The translations under genes and the position numbers were made by a program. Shown in pieces: positions 55,001-64,000 of a DNA stretch of 64,000 nt. The first letter of the stretch is position 1. Each line of letters begins with the position of its first letter. The notes below the pieces were generated by a model. The model saw only the letters and a program-made list of their open reading frames with translations, searched no databases and was not told the DNA's origin. Where the stretch lies: assembly GCF_003315295.1 (NCBI RefSeq), contig NZ_QNRI01000003.1, positions 1 to 64,000 of the forward strand, read 5' to 3'. This DNA comes from Paraliobacillus ryukyuensis. Lineage in GTDB: Bacteria > Bacillota > Bacilli > Bacillales > Amphibacillaceae.

Positions 55001-55117
55001 CAATTAAGCCTCCTATATAAAACAATTAAAAAGATAATTGAATATTAATTTCCTATATTTGTTTATATTATATAAATTACTAGAAAAGTTTTCAATGAAT
55101 GGACTTGAAACTATTTT

Positions 55118-55159
55118 ATAAATAGCAAAAGTACGGCACCCCAAAGTGTACCGTACTTT
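55118..55159 (-). terminator. terminator after argF
   Basis: On the minus strand AAAGTACGGTAC and GTGCCGTACTTT pair over 12 bp with one G-U and lead into TTTTGCTATTT. It ends the arginine cluster. Confidence 0.8.
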
Positions 55160-55165
55160 CATTTC

Positions 55166-56116
55166 TTAAGCATCTGCTAATAAAGCCGTCATTAATGCTT
55201 TTTGGGCATGCAATCGATTTTCTGCTTCTTGGAACACTGCCGAATGTTTGCCATCAATGATTGAAGCTGTTACTTCTTCGCCACGATGGGCTGGTAAACA
55301 ATGCAGAAATAGATAATCCGGTTTAGCATGGTTTACTAACGCTTGATTCACTTGGTAAGCAGCAAACAATTGCTCCCGTTTTTGTTGTTCACTTTCTTGC
55401 CCCATGCTAGCCCAAACATCGGTATAAATGACATCTGCATCCTTTACCGCTTCAACTGGATCAGTCGTAACCGTTATAGTCGATTCGGTTGCTATTTCCT
55501 TCGCTTGATTAACAATTGTTTCATCTGGTAAATAACCTTCCGGTGCTGCCGTACTAAAATGCATCCCCATTTTTGCTGCACCGATCATTAAGGAATGGGC
55601 CATATTATTGCCGTCCCCAATGTAAGCAATTTTTAATCCTTTTAGCGTTCCTTTTACCTCTTCAATAGTTTGTAAATCAGCGAGTACTTGGCAAGGGTGA
55701 AACGTATCTGTTAACCCATTAATTACTGGTATAGAAGCATTTTTGGCTAAAGTTTCCACATCCTCTTGCGCAAACGTCCGAATCATAATTCCATCCAAGT
55801 ATCCCGATAATACTTTAGCGGTATCCGCAATAGGTTCCCCTCGACCAAGCTGAATGTCTTTTGAACTAAGGAAAAGACCTGTGCCACCAAGTTGATACAT
55901 ACCTACTTCAAACGAAACACGTGTGCGAGTTGATGCCTTCTCAAAAATGAGACCCATTACTTTTCCTTTTAACGGTTGATAAATTTCCCCTAGTTTATGC
56001 CTTTGTTTCATATCCTTTGCTAACGTTAATAGATCAGCAATTTCGTCCGAATCATAATCGAATAGAGTTAAAAAGTCTTTGCCAGCGAGCTGGTTGATTG
56101 CACTATCGCTCATCAC
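55166..56116 (-). CDS. argF: ornithine carbamoyltransferase
   Basis: A 316-residue trimeric enzyme that makes citrulline from ornithine and carbamoyl phosphate. The carbamoyl-phosphate motif STRTR, the HPCQ motif and the ornithine motif HCLPAHRGEEV are all present, together with the DGNNMAHSL hinge. A GTG at 56116 (GGAGGGG upstream) overlaps the carB stop; the ATG one codon later is also possible. Being last after carAB, it uses their product directly. Confidence 0.96.
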   Translation of the reverse strand: MMSDSAINQLAGKDFLTLFDYDSDEIADLLTLAKDMKQRHKLGEIYQPLKGKVMGLIFEKASTRTRVSFEVGMYQLGGTGLFLSSKDIQLGRGEPIADTAKVLSGYLDGIMIRTFAQEDVETLAKNASIPVINGLTDTFHPCQVLADLQTIEEVKGTLKGLKIAYIGDGNNMAHSLMIGAAKMGMHFSTAAPEGYLPDETIVNQAKEIATESTITVTTDPVEAVKDADVIYTDVWASMGQESEQQKREQLFAAYQVNQALVNHAKPDYLFLHCLPAHRGEEVTASIIDGKHSAVFQEAENRLHAQKALMTALLADA

Positions 56117-59100
56117 TGTATCATCCCCTCCTTTTTATTTCTTCTGCTTTGCTTCTGTTGATATTCCATAATAGTTAAAGGTGCTTCTAAAGTTTGGTTA
56201 GTCGCCTGTAAGAATGCTAGCAGCGTTTGATTCGATGAAAAGCAAATCGTTCCTATCCGAAGAGCATCCGTGCGTAAGCGCGTACTCCACGTGTCACGTT
56301 TTGTACTACATATCACTGTAAATACCTCATCGGTTGTTGCACTTATTGCAGATGCTAACGTTTCTGTTCTAGTTACACTAACACCTTTCTCGTCTAAGAG
56401 ACTGGTGGTTGTAGGATCAGCGACAAGCTCAGCTTTTAAAAACTGAAGTGCTTGAACCAATTGATTATCTACCTGCTGCAATGAGAGATAAATGGTTATA
56501 TCAGAGGTTAGTGATTTTAAGTATCCTTTTTGCCAGCCAAATGCTTTTGTTAACGCTGCTTCTACCGTAGAACCAATCCCAATGGCCTCGCCTGTTGATT
56601 TCATCTCTGGCACAAGGATTGGATCTACACCAGGTAATTTATTGGTTGAAAAAACTGGCATCTTTGCCGCATAAAATGGGATATTTTCATGTAAGCCAAC
56701 CTTCCAGACTTGCTGGCACAACTTCTCTCCCATTTGCACGCGGGTTGCTAAATCAATTAGTGGAACACCGGTCACTTTGCTTGCAATCGGAACAGTCCGA
56801 GACGCACGAGGATTAACCTCTAAACAATAAATCTTATCTTGAGCGGTATCCAAAACAAATTGAATATTAAGCATCCCTTTTACTTGCAAGGCATTAGCAA
56901 TTTGCTTGGTATACTGTGCAATTAATTGTTTTTGTTGTTCAGATAAACTTGGCGCAGGAAAAATGGCAATGCTATCTCCGGAATGAACCCCTGCTTTTTC
57001 GACATGTTCAAAAATCCCAGGAATAATAACATCTTCGCCATCACAAACTGCATCAACTTCCACTTCTTTTCCTTCAATATAACGATCGATTAGTAATGGA
57101 AACATGCGATGGTAACTGGCGGTAGTTTGCAATTGGTCTAGATAAGAAATAAGTGCAGCTTCATTTTGTAAAATCACCATTCCTTGACCACCGATAACAT
57201 AAGATGGACGAATTAAAATTGGGTAACCAACTTGATTAGCTACATCTATCGCAGCTTCCGATGACATAACCGTATCTCCTGGAATATGCGGGATACATAA
57301 TTTTTTTAATAACTGATAGAAATGCTCTCGATCTTCTGTTGCTTCAATAGCATCCATTGACACCCCAATTGTTTCTACGCCATGTTTCGATAGGCCACTA
57401 GCAAGATTAATCGCCGTTTGTCCACCAAATTGGATAAGCACACCATCTGCTTGTTCTTTTTTGACCACTTGGAGGACATCCTCTACTGTTAACGGCTCAA
57501 AATATAAATGATCCGCTGTATGGAAGTCTGTACTAACTGTTTCCGGATTGTTATTTACAACCACTGCATCAATTCCTTGTGCTTTTAGTGACATGGCAGC
57601 ATGAACAGAGCAATAGTCAAATTCTACTCCTTGGCCAATCCGAATAGGCCCTGACCCTAATACAACCACTCTTTTTTTACCAGTTAATGGTTCTACTTCA
57701 TCAAACTCGTTCCATGTACTATAAAAATACGGGGTATCTGCGCGAAATTCAGCGGCACAAGTATCTACCATTTTGTATGACGGTAAGATAGATTCCTGTT
57801 CTAATCGTGCTTGTATCGTTGCATCTGACGTCTCCCACATTTCTGATAATGTTTTATTTGACATACCGAACTGCTTGGCTTTCTTTAAATCACTCTTACA
57901 GATCGCCTGCCAATCTTTTTGTTTCAAAGCTTCTTCGATTTCTAACATTAAGGCGATTTCATGCAAGAAATACGTGGTGATTGCAGTAATATCATGTAAT
58001 TGATTGATGGTATAGCCGCGACGGTATGCCTCAGCAAGGACAAAAAGTCGCTCATCTGTCGGGTTAACTAGTGCGTCATAGATTGCTTGATCGCTCCAGT
58101 TTGCCAGAGTAGGTAAAGTTAAACTATCTAATCCAACCTCTAAAGAACGAATGGCTTTATTTAGGGCAGTTGGGAAATTTCGTGCTAAAGCCATCACTTC
58201 CCCCGTTGCTTTCATTTGTGTTCCTAACGAACGATCTGCCTGATAAAACTTATCAAATGGCCAACGTGGAATTTTGACAGCGATATAGTCAATCGCTGGT
58301 TCAAAACTTGCATACGTATCACGTGTAATCGGATTAATTACTTCATCCAAGTGATAGCCAAGTGCCAGTTTGGCTGCAATACTTGCAATCGGATAACCGG
58401 TAGCTTTTGATGCAAGAGCGCTGGAACGACTAACACGAGGATTGACTTCTATAATAATGTATTCATTACTCACAGGATTTAGCGCAAACTGGATGTTACA
58501 GCCACCGATGACACCAAGCTCTCGAATGACACTAGTGGAGGAAGTTCGTAGCATTTGATATTGTTGATCCGTTAAGGTCTGTGATGGTGCTACTACAATG
58601 CTATCTCCGGTATGTACCCCGACTGGATCAAGATTTTCCATATTACAAACAATAATGCAGGTGTCATTGCCGTCGCGCATCACCTCATATTCAATTTCTT
58701 TCCATCCTTTAACGCTTTGCTCTATTAAAACCTGACTGATTGGACTAGCATGAATCCCATGTTTAACCATTTGCTTTAATTCCGCTTCATCATTGGCAAT
58801 ACCGCCACCCGCACCACCTAATGTATAAGCTGGACGAATAATTAACGGATAACCTACCTTTTCAGCAAAGTGTATCGCCTGATCAGCAGAACTAGTCGAC
58901 ACACTTTCCGCGATTGGTTCACCCATTTTCTTCATCATAGATTTAAATACTTCGCGATCTTCTCCTTTTTGAATTGTTTCTAACGGCGTACCTAGTAAGG
59001 TAACATGATACTGTTCTAATACACCTGCAGCAGTTAATTCTGTTGCCAAGTTTAACCCCGTCTGCCCGCCTAGCGTAGGCAATAATCCGTCTGGTTGTTC

Positions 59101-59340
59101 CTTTGCTATTATATTGGTGAGTGATGTTAGCGTTAATGGCTCTAGGTATACGTGATCTGCGATATGTTCGTCGGTCATAATGGTGGCTGGGTTATTGTTG
59201 ACAAGAACAACTTCCACTCCCTCTTCTTTCAAGGCAAGGCAGGCTTGGGTTCCTGCATAATCGAATTCTGCAGCTTGCCCAATCACAATTGGCCCAGACC
59301 CGATTACAAGTACTTTTTTTATCTGTTCAAGCTTAGGCAT
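56113..59340 (-). CDS. carB: carbamoyl-phosphate synthase large chain (arginine cluster)
   Basis: A 1075-residue large subunit with two ATP-grasp halves: GSGPIVIGQAAEFDYAGTQA begins the first and GSGPIRIGQGVEFDYCSVHA the second; IRPAYTLGGAGGGI and IRPSYVIGGQGMVIL are the matching nucleotide loops. The C-terminal regulatory domain (about the last 120 residues) is divergent and poorly matches the UMP/IMP-binding fold. Location between carA and argF suggests arginine control. The ATG at 59340 overlaps carA by 8 nt and has AAGGAG upstream. Confidence 0.95.
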   Translation of the reverse strand: MPKLEQIKKVLVIGSGPIVIGQAAEFDYAGTQACLALKEEGVEVVLVNNNPATIMTDEHIADHVYLEPLTLTSLTNIIAKEQPDGLLPTLGGQTGLNLATELTAAGVLEQYHVTLLGTPLETIQKGEDREVFKSMMKKMGEPIAESVSTSSADQAIHFAEKVGYPLIIRPAYTLGGAGGGIANDEAELKQMVKHGIHASPISQVLIEQSVKGWKEIEYEVMRDGNDTCIIVCNMENLDPVGVHTGDSIVVAPSQTLTDQQYQMLRTSSTSVIRELGVIGGCNIQFALNPVSNEYIIIEVNPRVSRSSALASKATGYPIASIAAKLALGYHLDEVINPITRDTYASFEPAIDYIAVKIPRWPFDKFYQADRSLGTQMKATGEVMALARNFPTALNKAIRSLEVGLDSLTLPTLANWSDQAIYDALVNPTDERLFVLAEAYRRGYTINQLHDITAITTYFLHEIALMLEIEEALKQKDWQAICKSDLKKAKQFGMSNKTLSEMWETSDATIQARLEQESILPSYKMVDTCAAEFRADTPYFYSTWNEFDEVEPLTGKKRVVVLGSGPIRIGQGVEFDYCSVHAAMSLKAQGIDAVVVNNNPETVSTDFHTADHLYFEPLTVEDVLQVVKKEQADGVLIQFGGQTAINLASGLSKHGVETIGVSMDAIEATEDREHFYQLLKKLCIPHIPGDTVMSSEAAIDVANQVGYPILIRPSYVIGGQGMVILQNEAALISYLDQLQTTASYHRMFPLLIDRYIEGKEVEVDAVCDGEDVIIPGIFEHVEKAGVHSGDSIAIFPAPSLSEQQKQLIAQYTKQIANALQVKGMLNIQFVLDTAQDKIYCLEVNPRASRTVPIASKVTGVPLIDLATRVQMGEKLCQQVWKVGLHENIPFYAAKMPVFSTNKLPGVDPILVPEMKSTGEAIGIGSTVEAALTKAFGWQKGYLKSLTSDITIYLSLQQVDNQLVQALQFLKAELVADPTTTSLLDEKGVSVTRTETLASAISATTDEVFTVICSTKRDTWSTRLRTDALRIGTICFSSNQTLLAFLQATNQTLEAPLTIMEYQQKQSRRNKKEGMIQ

Positions 59341-60430
59341 GTTGCTTCGCTCCTTTTTCACTTAGCTGATCAACGAACTGAACAAAAATATCATGGGTGT
59401 CCTTTGGTCCAGGGTGTGCTTCTGGATGGAATTGGACTGTCATGACCTGTTTTTGTTTATGCTTTAACCCCTCAACAGAACGGTCATTTACATTAATATG
59501 CGAGACATCCCATTCCTCATTACTAATCGAGGCCTCATCAACGACATAACCATGATTTTGTGATGTAATCACTACTTTTCCAGTAAACAGATCCTTAACC
59601 GGATGATTACTTCCTCTGTGTCCATATGGCAGCCGCTTCGTTGTCGCTCCAAAGGCTAATGCAATCAGTTGATGTCCTAAACAAATCCCTAATGTTGGAT
59701 AGGTGGTAGCTACCTGTTTTATGACTGATAAATGGTTTTGTAGATCTTGTGGGTCGCCTGGTCCGTTCGATAAAATAACCGCATCTGGATGAAAGGTAGT
59801 GATTGTATCAAAAGAAGTGTCAAAAGGAACAATAGTCACATCACACCCTAAGTGCAATAATGATTTGGTAATCGAATGTTTGTAGCCAAAATCAATAACT
59901 ACTACCTGCTGTTTGGCATGCTTAGCTGACATAGGCATAGCCGCGTATTGTTGAATCGATGAGACAGAGACCTGTTGCACAAAGTTAGGAGCGATTTTAC
60001 CGTTTTGTGGTTGATCGGTTTTGTCAGTAGTAATTTTTCCATACACCTCTCCGTGTTCTCGAATAATTCTTGTTAGTGCTCGTGTATCGATATTGTACAA
60101 CGTTGGAATTTGATAGTTTTCCACCATCTCCGTGATCGAATAGCTTGATTGATAATGATCGGGTGTGCCAAAAGGAGTGGAGATAATTAATCCAGCTAAT
60201 GCAGGTCGAAAACTTTCTTTTGTTGCATCGTTGCAACCATAATTTCCAATCAGCGGGTACGTTAGCGTAACGATTTGTCCAGCATAAGAAGGATCGGTCA
60301 TCACTTCTTGATAACCTGTCATTGCAGTATTAAAAACCATTTCCCCTTCTTGTTGTATTGTTTGACCAAGATATGTCCCTTCTAAAATATCTCCTGTACT
60401 TAAAACGAGATAGCCAGTTTGTTCCGTCAT
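59333..60430 (-). CDS. carA: carbamoyl-phosphate synthase small chain (glutaminase)
   Basis: A 365-residue class I glutamine amidotransferase subunit. The N-terminal domain opens with YLVLSTGDILEGTYLG and has FNTAMTGYQEVMTDPSYAGQ. The catalytic Cys lies in LGICLGHQLIALAFG and the His/Glu pair in VQFHPEAHPGP. It feeds ammonia to CarB. GGGAGGGAG lies before the ATG. The gene follows argH after a hairpin, so it may have a second promoter. Confidence 0.96.
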   Translation of the reverse strand: MTEQTGYLVLSTGDILEGTYLGQTIQQEGEMVFNTAMTGYQEVMTDPSYAGQIVTLTYPLIGNYGCNDATKESFRPALAGLIISTPFGTPDHYQSSYSITEMVENYQIPTLYNIDTRALTRIIREHGEVYGKITTDKTDQPQNGKIAPNFVQQVSVSSIQQYAAMPMSAKHAKQQVVVIDFGYKHSITKSLLHLGCDVTIVPFDTSFDTITTFHPDAVILSNGPGDPQDLQNHLSVIKQVATTYPTLGICLGHQLIALAFGATTKRLPYGHRGSNHPVKDLFTGKVVITSQNHGYVVDEASISNEEWDVSHINVNDRSVEGLKHKQKQVMTVQFHPEAHPGPKDTHDIFVQFVDQLSEKGAKQHA

Positions 60431-60493
60431 CCTTTCTCCCTCCCTATAATCTATAAATATACTAATTAATTAATAAATATACATTAATATGTG

Positions 60494-60522
60494 AAAAGAA
60501 AACTAGCTTTAGGCTAGTTTTC
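60494..60522 (-). terminator. hairpin between argH and carA
   Basis: GAAAACTAGC and GCTAGTTTTC form a perfect 10-bp stem with a 5-nt loop, then TTTTC on the minus strand. The TAG stop of argH lies within the stem. It would reduce transcription into carAB-argF unless a promoter lies in the AT-rich 60431-60490 stretch. Confidence 0.75.
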
Positions 60523-61944
60523 AATTGCTAATTCTTCTAATAGCGCTGCTTTTTTACTAATCCAAGCTTGGTTTGATGCAAATAATGCATCCGCTTGTTT
60601 CAATTGTTCCTCAACACGATTTTTGGCTGTTCCTCCAGCTACATTACGTGCATTTACCACTGCTTTTGGCGCTAGAACATCGTAAATATCCGCTTCAATC
60701 GCATTAGAAAACTGCTGAAATTCTGCTAGCGATAAATCTAGTAAATATTTTTGTTGCTCAATACTATAGAGAACCGTTTCTCCAACTACAGCATGCGCTT
60801 CACGGAATGGCATGTTTTTCCCAACTAAATAATCAGCCAGATCTGTTGCATTGGAATAATCTTTTACCACGGCTTCATACATGTTGTCTTTCTTCACTTC
60901 CATCGATTCGATCATCGGTGCAAATAATGCTAATGCACCTTTTAGCGTTTCAACCGTATCAAACATACCTTCTTTATCCTCTTGCATATCTTTATTATAG
61001 GCTAGGGGCAATCCTTTTAAAGTTGTAAGCATGCCCATCAAGTGACCAACTACACGCCCGGTTTTTCCACGAACTAACTCAGGCACATCAGGATTTTTCT
61101 TTTGAGGCATCATGCTACTCCCTGTACAGAATGCATCATCTAATTCAATGAAATTAAATTCTGCACTAGACCACTGCACCAATTCTTCTGATAACCGAGA
61201 CAAATGGGTCGTAATCAATGCTGCATCTGCTAAAAATTCCACAACAAAATCACGGTCACTCACTGCATCTAAGCTGTTTTCTATGACGCTATCAAATCCG
61301 AGCTGGTCTGCTACATAGTGCCGATCAATCGGAAACGACGTACCGGCTAAGGCACCCGCTCCTAGTGGAGAACGATTGACACGCTTCCAACTATCGATAA
61401 TCCGCTCCATATCCCGTTGAAACATAAATACATAAGCTAACATATGATGCGCAAATAACACTGGCTGCGCTCGTTGTAAATGTGTATACCCTGGTAAGAC
61501 GGTATCAAGGTTTGCTGTCGCTTGCTGATACAACGCATGTTGCAGTTCATCCAATAATTGCGTAATTGTTACTAGTGCATCTCTGAGATATAAGCGCATA
61601 TCAAGGGCAACTTGATCATTCCTGCTCCGGCCTGTGTGGAGCTTTCCACCAACAGCGCCGACTTCATCGATGAGAAGCTTTTCTATATTCATATGAATAT
61701 CTTCATTTTCTTGCGTTAATTCCGCTTCCCCATTGCTGATTTTTTTGGCTACAACTTTTAGTCCTTTGGCAATGGTAGTCGAATCTTCATGGGAAATAAT
61801 GTCACACTTAGCAAGCATATCAACATGGGCAAGACTACCTTGAACATCAAACGCTGCTAGCTTTTGATCAAAGGAGATCGATGCGGTGTATTCATCAACT
61901 AATTTATTTGTTGGTTTGGTAAATCTTCCACCCCATAGTTTCAT
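60514..61944 (-). CDS. argH: argininosuccinate lyase
   Basis: A 476-residue fumarase/aspartase-superfamily enzyme that splits argininosuccinate into arginine and fumarate. [10 protein letters not shown] opens the protein; [20 protein letters not shown] and the signature [12 protein letters not shown] are present. The ATG overlaps the argG stop by 4 nt. Confidence 0.97.
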   Translation of the reverse strand: MKLWGGRFTKPTNKLVDEYTASISFDQKLAAFDVQGSLAHVDMLAKCDIISHEDSTTIAKGLKVVAKKISNGEAELTQENEDIHMNIEKLLIDEVGAVGGKLHTGRSRNDQVALDMRLYLRDALVTITQLLDELQHALYQQATANLDTVLPGYTHLQRAQPVLFAHHMLAYVFMFQRDMERIIDSWKRVNRSPLGAGALAGTSFPIDRHYVADQLGFDSVIENSLDAVSDRDFVVEFLADAALITTHLSRLSEELVQWSSAEFNFIELDDAFCTGSSMMPQKKNPDVPELVRGKTGRVVGHLMGMLTTLKGLPLAYNKDMQEDKEGMFDTVETLKGALALFAPMIESMEVKKDNMYEAVVKDYSNATDLADYLVGKNMPFREAHAVVGETVLYSIEQQKYLLDLSLAEFQQFSNAIEADIYDVLAPKAVVNARNVAGGTAKNRVEEQLKQADALFASNQAWISKKAALLEELAIEN

Positions 61945-63200
61945 TGTTTGACCGCTTCCTTTACGTCAATCGTTGTTTTGGCCATGATTGATGCCTTTTC
62001 TTGTTGAGTACCGGTTACCGTCTCATGTACTTGAGTAGGTAATCCCCATAGTTTAATAAAGCCTAATGCCGCTTCATGATCAAACGCATCTCCTTTTGAA
62101 TAAGTCGCAAGATCCATATCGTATAAGGAATGGGCTGATTTACGTCCAACAACCTGTGCAAGCCCTTTATACAATTTAACTTTTACGGTACCAGACACAT
62201 ACGTTTGTGTTTCTTTAATAAAAGCTTGCAACGCACTGGTTAACGGCGAATACCATAAACCGTCGTAAATGGTTTGTGCTAATTTTTGTTCGATGGTCGG
62301 TTTGAATTGCGCTACTTCTCTTGGTAATGTTAATGCTTCTAGTTCTTGATGCGCTGCAATTAATGTCAAAGCAGCTGGCGCTTCATAAATTTCACGCGAT
62401 TTGATGCCAACCAATCTATTTTCTACGTGATCAATTCGACCGACTCCATGTTTTCCGGCAATTTGATTTAATTTTAAAATAAGAGTATCTAACGCTAACT
62501 CTTCCCCATTGATCGCCACTGGTTTCCCTTGTACAAATGTTAATTCGATCGTTTCAGGTGTGTTAGGGGCATCCATCGGATCCACTGTTAAATCAAACGC
62601 ATCTTTTGGCGCTTCCGCCCATGGATCTTCTAAAATACCACATTCATTACTACGCCCCCATAAATTTTGATCTACACTATACGGACTCTCTAAACCAACT
62701 GGTACAGGAATACCATTTTCTTGCGCATAGGCGATTTCTTCATCCCTGGTCATCTTCCATTCACGTACAGGTGCAACAATATCAAGTGACGGATTAAGTG
62801 CAGTAAAGGCAACATCAAAACGAACTTGGTCATTGCCTTTCCCCGTACAACCGTGAGCCACTGCCACCGCCCCTTCTTTTTCTGCAATATCCACTAATAC
62901 TTTAGCGATCAATGGACGGGATAGAGCAGAGATTAGTGGATATTTTTGTTCATATAATAAGTTCGCTTGTAGCGCAGGCAGTACATATTCTTCTGAAAAC
63001 AACGCCTTTGCATCAACGGAATAAGATTTGATTGCTCCTACATCCAATGCTTTTTTCTTAACAAATTCTAAATCTTTTCCTTCTCCTACATCTAAGCCAA
63101 CGGCAATCACGTCATAATTGTATTGGTCTTGTAACCACTTGATCGCAACCGACGTGTCTAATCCCCCAGAGTAGGCTAATACTACTTTTTGTTTCGCCAT
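61941..63200 (-). CDS. argG: argininosuccinate synthase
   Basis: A 419-residue N-type ATP pyrophosphatase that joins citrulline and aspartate. The PP-loop [14 protein letters not shown] is at the N terminus; [15 protein letters not shown] and [17 protein letters not shown] follow. The ATG at 63200 lies 8 nt after AAGGAG; an in-frame ATG six codons upstream precedes that site. It is the first gene of argG-argH, under a promoter covered by ARG boxes. Confidence 0.97.
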   Translation of the reverse strand: MAKQKVVLAYSGGLDTSVAIKWLQDQYNYDVIAVGLDVGEGKDLEFVKKKALDVGAIKSYSVDAKALFSEEYVLPALQANLLYEQKYPLISALSRPLIAKVLVDIAEKEGAVAVAHGCTGKGNDQVRFDVAFTALNPSLDIVAPVREWKMTRDEEIAYAQENGIPVPVGLESPYSVDQNLWGRSNECGILEDPWAEAPKDAFDLTVDPMDAPNTPETIELTFVQGKPVAINGEELALDTLILKLNQIAGKHGVGRIDHVENRLVGIKSREIYEAPAALTLIAAHQELEALTLPREVAQFKPTIEQKLAQTIYDGLWYSPLTSALQAFIKETQTYVSGTVKVKLYKGLAQVVGRKSAHSLYDMDLATYSKGDAFDHEAALGFIKLWGLPTQVHETVTGTQQEKASIMAKTTIDVKEAVKQ

Positions 63201-63244
63201 ATATAATCGCTCCTTCAATTAATTTTATACGTTCAATATTTGCT

Positions 63245-63282
63245 TACGAATTATTATGCAATATAAAGTATATTAATTCAAG
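63245..63282 (-). promoter_or_regulatory. argG promoter with two tandem ARG boxes
   Basis: The promoter on the minus strand is TTGAAT (63281-63276), a 17-nt spacer and CATAAT (63258-63253). Two 18-bp ARG boxes at 63245-63262 and 63265-63282 cover the -10 and the -35; their cores CGAATTATTATGCA and AGTATATTAATTCA each match TGAATWWWWATTCA at 12 of 14 positions. The 2-bp gap between boxes puts them on the same DNA face. Repression by ArgR/AhrC with arginine is the expected outcome. Confidence 0.8.
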
Positions 63283-63406
63283 TGGTAAAGACGATTTTTA
63301 TGAATGTTTTTTATTTGTTTTTATATAATTTAGTTATACAAGCTCATTTAATAAGGAAAGACTTGATTATACAATTATGTTTAATATTTATGCAATCTTG
63401 TAACTT

Positions 63407-63435
63407 TTGTTTTGTAAGCAACGACTACTTATAAA
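63407..63435 (+). promoter_or_regulatory. promoter of the DUF4349 gene
   Basis: TTGTTT, a 17-nt spacer and TATAAA, ending 36 nt before the ATG. Confidence 0.6.
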
Positions 63436-63470
63436 GAGACTAATCTATTTTAAAAAAGGAGGTCAATTAG

Positions 63471-64000
63471 ATGGCAAAGAACAATTGGTTAATGGTAAGT
63501 ATCATTGTTATGTTCACACTATTTGGATGTAGCAATGAAGGAATGGAAAACAGTGGAGAGGATAATAGCGGAAGTACTGCTGATACGATGGTAGAGCAAA
63601 GTTCAACCAATGACGATCAGGTTGCAGCAGATCAAACTGAGGATAACAGCCAACCGAACGAAGAAACAAATCAAGAGATCCCAGAAGATACAAAGACAGA
63701 GAGAAAAATAATTTATAACGCTAACCTAGAGCTAGAAGTTCCAGATTTTCAAACAGCTGTAAATCAACTCGAACAAGAAATTAACGGTACTGGCGGATAC
63801 ATTGTCACATCAAATGCTTATCAAGTTGAAGAAGAACTACAAGAAGGAACGATTACCGCAAGAATCCCACAAGAGAAATTTGAAGGTTTTATCCGCGTGA
63901 TCGAGACTGGGGATATGAAAGTCGTTCAAAAAAGTGTATCTGGTGAAGACGTCACAGAACAATATGTCGACCTAGAAGCACGTTTGAAGTCTAAACGAGT
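63471..64000 (+). CDS. DUF4349 lipoprotein (partial, runs off the window)
   Basis: The first 176 codons of a lipoprotein. A short signal peptide ends at a lipobox LFGC (Cys20), followed by a Ser/Asn/Glu-rich linker of about 55 residues. The DUF4349 domain then begins with KIIYNANLELEVPDFQTAVNQLE and continues with GGYIVTSNAY and ARIPQEKFEGF; the sequence breaks in VDLEARLKSK. Family members usually add a coiled coil and one C-terminal membrane helix. The function is unknown. AAAGGAGG precedes the ATG. Confidence 0.88.
   Translation, partial: MAKNNWLMVSIIVMFTLFGCSNEGMENSGEDNSGSTADTMVEQSSTNDDQVAADQTEDNSQPNEETNQEIPEDTKTERKIIYNANLELEVPDFQTAVNQLEQEINGTGGYIVTSNAYQVEEELQEGTITARIPQEKFEGFIRVIETGDMKVVQKSVSGEDVTEQYVDLEARLKSKR

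Noticed and set aside
60431-60495. Possible ARG boxes upstream of carA
   Set aside because: No 14-mer reaches more than a weak match to TGAATWWWWATTCA; the region is simply very AT-rich.
63381-63394. A third ARG-box-like 14-mer (12 of 14) between argG and the DUF4349 gene
   Set aside because: It lies about 100 nt beyond the argG promoter with no paired box; in such AT-rich DNA one more match is expected by chance.

Overview
The window looks like a chromosomal segment of a low-GC, endospore-forming member of the Bacillaceae. Three things point there. The order tRNA cluster, sprT, cmpA, tex, rsbX-sigB-rsbWVUTSR, ndoA-ndoAI, alr, ydcC-like gene, nnrD, acpS closely follows Bacillus subtilis. Sporulation and germination genes (cmpA, a ydcC/LolA-like lipoprotein, yteA, a gerA-type operon) are present. 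AT-rich intergenic DNA with frequent TTG starts and strong AGGAGG sites is typical. A halotolerant genus such as Gracilibacillus or a relative is a guess from general impression, not shown by the sequence. I see no insertion sequence, phage or CRISPR array.

Left third (1-24.7 kb). Eleven tRNA genes on the minus strand are driven by a near-perfect sigma-A promoter and run into what looks like an rRNA leader at the window edge, so a 16S gene probably lies just outside. Next come sprT, the 38-codon cmpA and tex, then the complete stressosome-to-SigB module (RsbR, S, T, U, V, W, SigB, RsbX) with an internal SigB promoter before rsbV. The ndoAI-ndoA toxin-antitoxin pair, alr, lipoprotein, nnrD and acpS follow. 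A rhomboid protease is paired with an unusual small membrane protein that resembles a double-hairpin F/V-type ATPase proteolipid. The DEAD-box helicase gene cshA has a long leader with a promoter-terminator unit that could make a small RNA. Then come degV, an esterase, yppG, a glutaredoxin-like gene, a MarR regulator, an acetyltransferase, a ydbP-type thioredoxin, a DUF368 (PopT) carrier and a CapA-like lipoprotein.

Middle (24.8-43 kb). A Mesh1-like HD hydrolase gene is joined to a FabI-like reductase and a small YfhE-like gene. A ZIP transporter, a DUF1232 protein and typA/bipA follow. A CssRS-like two-component system is divergent from an HtrA-type protease, with a candidate CssR box between them. 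Next are yteA, acetyltransferase and ykwC genes, a cold-shock gene with a gene immediately behind its terminator, trhO, a glutathione peroxidase, and a germinant receptor operon with a candidate SigG promoter.

Right third (43-64 kb). The ribDE-ribAB-ribH operon is preceded by an FMN riboswitch and terminator. An ArsR-like regulator and an MFS transporter share the same inverted-repeat operator. An SgrR-like one-component regulator is divergent from a frameshifted MFS gene. Then come acetyltransferase, vanZ, murB and nicotinamidase genes, and an argG-argH-carA-carB-argF arginine cluster whose promoter is covered by two tandem ARG boxes. The window ends inside a DUF4349 lipoprotein gene.

Most of the window is ordinary, well-conserved Bacillaceae chromosome. 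I do not see a clearly new multi-gene system. The best candidates for something undescribed are the proteolipid-like protein beside the rhomboid, the ArsR/MFS operator pair, the cshA leader RNA and the gene behind the csp terminator. All functions are inferred from reading the sequence; no database search was run.
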